Positions 5,667 to 6,591 of a stretch of DNA of 6,591 bases are shown here, piece by piece; position 1 is the first letter of the stretch; every line of letters begins with the position of its first letter. The translations under genes were made by a program, and so were the position numbers. This DNA is from Actinomycetes bacterium (lineage in GTDB: Bacteria > Actinomycetota > Actinomycetes > Actinomycetales > Beutenbergiaceae): assembly GCA_021793935.1 (NCBI GenBank), contig JAJYRV010000113.1:1-6591 (forward strand). Reading direction: 5' to 3'. Below the pieces are notes generated by a model. That model saw only the letters and a list, made by a program, of their open reading frames with translations, did no database searches and was not told the DNA's origin.

Positions 5667-5840
5667 GGCAGGCCCCGGCCCCGGCGTCGCGGGGTTGACG
5701 CGGCTTGTGCACTCGCCGTACCGGCGGTTTTCGGTTCCTGGCGAAGCCGGGGCGCCAAGGAACGGACTTTCAACGACCGCGATGCGCCAATGCCCGGGCG
5801 TGGGTTCGGGTCGATGCCGGCCCACATGATGAATTGCCCG

Positions 5841-5859
5841 GCGGCATGAACGATGCCGC
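5841..5859 (-). terminator. Probable terminator of tRNA-Pro
   Basis: GCGGCAT and ATGCCGC form a 7-bp stem with a 5-nt loop (GAACG on the plus strand), 12 nt beyond the encoded CCA of the tRNA. No strong T-run follows. A 7-bp stem alone could be chance; the position is the main support. Confidence 0.4.
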
Positions 5860-5871
5860 GCGAGGACGTAA

Positions 5872-5948
5872 TGGTCGGGCTGGCGGGATTTGAACCCACG
5901 ACCCCTGCACCCCCAGTGCAGTGCGCTACCAAGCTGCGCCACAGCCCG
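5872..5948 (-). tRNA. tRNA-Pro (anticodon GGG)
   Basis: 77 nt including an encoded 3' CCA. The cloverleaf closes fully: acceptor stem CGGGCTG/CAGCCCG with discriminator A, D stem GCGC/GCGC around AGCTTGGTA, anticodon stem CTGCA/TGCAG with loop CTGGGGG, a five-base variable loop, and T stem GTGGG/CCCGC around TTCAAAT with one G-U pair. The anticodon GGG reads proline codons CCC and CCU. Confidence 0.97.
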
Positions 5949-5962
5949 TCGAACCGTGTTTG

Positions 5963-5968
5963 AGACTA
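5963..5968 (-). promoter_or_regulatory. Possible -10 box of tRNA-Pro
   Basis: The minus strand reads TAGTCT, 14 nt upstream of the mature tRNA 5' end. A -35 would fall near 5986-5992 (TTTCTG or TTCTGT), a weak match. The promoter region therefore ends close to where ABC-transporter remnant homology begins, at 6004-6016. Confidence 0.3.
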
Positions 5969-6003
5969 CCGCATTTTCCGCCGAGACAGAAATCTGCGCG
6001 TGA

Positions 6004-6231
6004 GACCCCCGCCACACTCGTGCTCGCAGTTACGCAGCGCAGCCGCCCATCCTCGTGCTCGTGGAGCCCACCAGGGCGGTCGATGCCCATACCGAGGTTC
6101 TCCTCGCCGAGCGCCTCCCACAGATCCGCCGAGGCCAGCCGACGGTCGTGGCGGCCTCCTGCCCGGCTTATCGCAACATCGTCGCACGGGGCGGGGATAT
6201 GCCCACGGTGAGAGGGGCCTGCGGTGCTTAG
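6004..6231 (+). pseudogene. Remnant of an ABC-transporter ATPase (C-terminal part of the nucleotide-binding domain)
   Basis: A 75-codon open stretch between two stops preserves the back half of an ABC ATPase. It contains ARSYAAQPPILVLVEPT, RAVDAHTEVLLAERL and TVVAAS, corresponding to the Walker B region, D-loop (SAVD in intact relatives) and H-loop neighbourhood of an exporter-type ATPase. Everything upstream (membrane domain, Walker A, Q-loop, signature) is missing, and a TGA stands at 6001. The Walker B aspartate is replaced by Val (ILVLVEPT instead of ILVLDEPT), which should abolish Mg-ATP binding. After about 6180 the homology appears to continue in another frame, where TGRGYAHGER at 6186-6215 resembles the family's DGRV-A-GEH element. 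This implies a frameshift. No start codon or Shine-Dalgarno suggests expression, so I treat it as decayed. It was probably the first partner of a heterodimeric exporter. Confidence 0.75.
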
Positions 6232-6303
6232 GTCCCACCTGCCCGCTCACATCCAGCACGACTTCGCCCCGAGCGAGGCCTGCCGGTAGCGGGCAGCCAT
6301 CAA

Positions 6304-6591
6304 GTAGTGGAGGATATCAGCAACCTCGTGCGCGCCCGGACGGTGATGCTGTTCACGGTGCGAACGCCGCTGCCGCTCTCGCTGATCGATGTCGACCTCA
6401 CTCCTGGGGAACGCCTCGCGATCGTCGGCCCCTCCGGTTCCGGCAAGTCCACCCTGTGGGGCCCTCCAAGTGAGCCCGGGCCAGGCCCAACAGATCGCGC
6501 TCGCCCCGTGCTTGCTCGCCGACCCCCACACGCGCGTGTTGGATGAAGCGACCTCCCTCATCGATCCCGCCCCTGCGCGGAACGTGGAGAC
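6304..6591 (+). pseudogene. Remnant of a second ABC-transporter ATPase, frameshifted and internally deleted (runs off window)
   Basis: One frame gives VVEDISNLV..., then PLSLIDVDLTPGERLAIV and an intact Walker A GPSGSGKST (6427-6453). After TLW at 6454-6459 the homology jumps to another frame, which reads VSPGQAQQIALAPCLLADPH and VLDEATSLIDPAPAR (6470-6591): the ABC signature, Walker B with catalytic Glu, and D-loop. In intact exporters roughly 80-100 residues, including the Q-loop, separate Walker A from the signature; here only about five codons remain. At least one deletion with a frameshift has therefore destroyed the ATPase. The membrane domain expected upstream is also gone, because only about 70 nt lie between the first remnant and this one. 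The usual ALARALLADP is ALAPCLLADP. The remnant continues past the right edge. Confidence 0.8.

Noticed and set aside
6000..6473. A 157-codon plus-strand open frame across the ABC remnants.
   Set aside because: Mostly Arg/Pro/Ser noise. Only a short segment (TGRGYAHGER) is ABC-like, and the other motifs lie in different frames, so it is not an intact gene.
1..6591. CRISPR arrays, insertion sequences, phage or toxin-antitoxin and defence systems.
   Set aside because: No spaced direct repeats, transposase or integrase motifs, or recognisable defence domains in any frame.

Overview
The window is GC-rich chromosomal DNA from an actinobacterium. The main evidence is gene order. On the minus strand, reading 5' to 3' (right to left), it holds a PgsA-type CDP-alcohol phosphatidyltransferase, a DUF881 protein, the small membrane protein Sbp, a second DUF881 protein, a GarA/OdhI-type FHA protein and a MerR-family FtsR-like regulator. 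This block is typical of Actinomycetota (compare Rv1822-Rv1828 of Mycobacterium tuberculosis). GTG and TTG starts and a DUF7882-like protein, a family I associate with Microbacteriaceae and relatives, suggest Micrococcales or a nearby order. I cannot name the genus.

Layout: 1-417, FtsR-like regulator cut by the left edge; 525-1007, garA; 1054-3679, tightly packed DUF881 / sbp / DUF881 / pgsA with gaps of 2-4 nt or overlap, probably co-transcribed; 3819-4607, HAD-IIA (NagD-like) phosphatase; 4826-5149, small DUF7882-like protein with a TTG start, a strong Shine-Dalgarno and a good -10 box; 5403-5639, very acidic, probably disordered 78-residue protein with a strong Shine-Dalgarno and a perfect 12-bp GC terminator stem; 5872-5948, tRNA-Pro(GGG) with encoded CCA. 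All of these are on the minus strand. From 6004 to the right edge, the plus strand carries the wreck of two ABC-transporter ATPase genes, with frameshifts, internal deletions and a lost Walker B aspartate.

How the genes may work together: PgsA makes phosphatidylglycerophosphate at the membrane, and the neighbouring HAD phosphatase may act in the same glycerophosphate metabolism (inference). The two single-pass DUF881 proteins and the multi-pass Sbp look like subunits of one membrane assembly of unknown role. It is conserved beside GarA (a phosphorylation-controlled switch on 2-oxoglutarate metabolism in relatives) and FtsR (a cell-division regulator in corynebacteria). The most interesting open questions are the DUF881-Sbp-DUF881 module, the missing canonical phospho-switch motif in GarA, and the two small uncharacterised proteins. 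No CRISPR array, insertion sequence, phage or defence system is visible.
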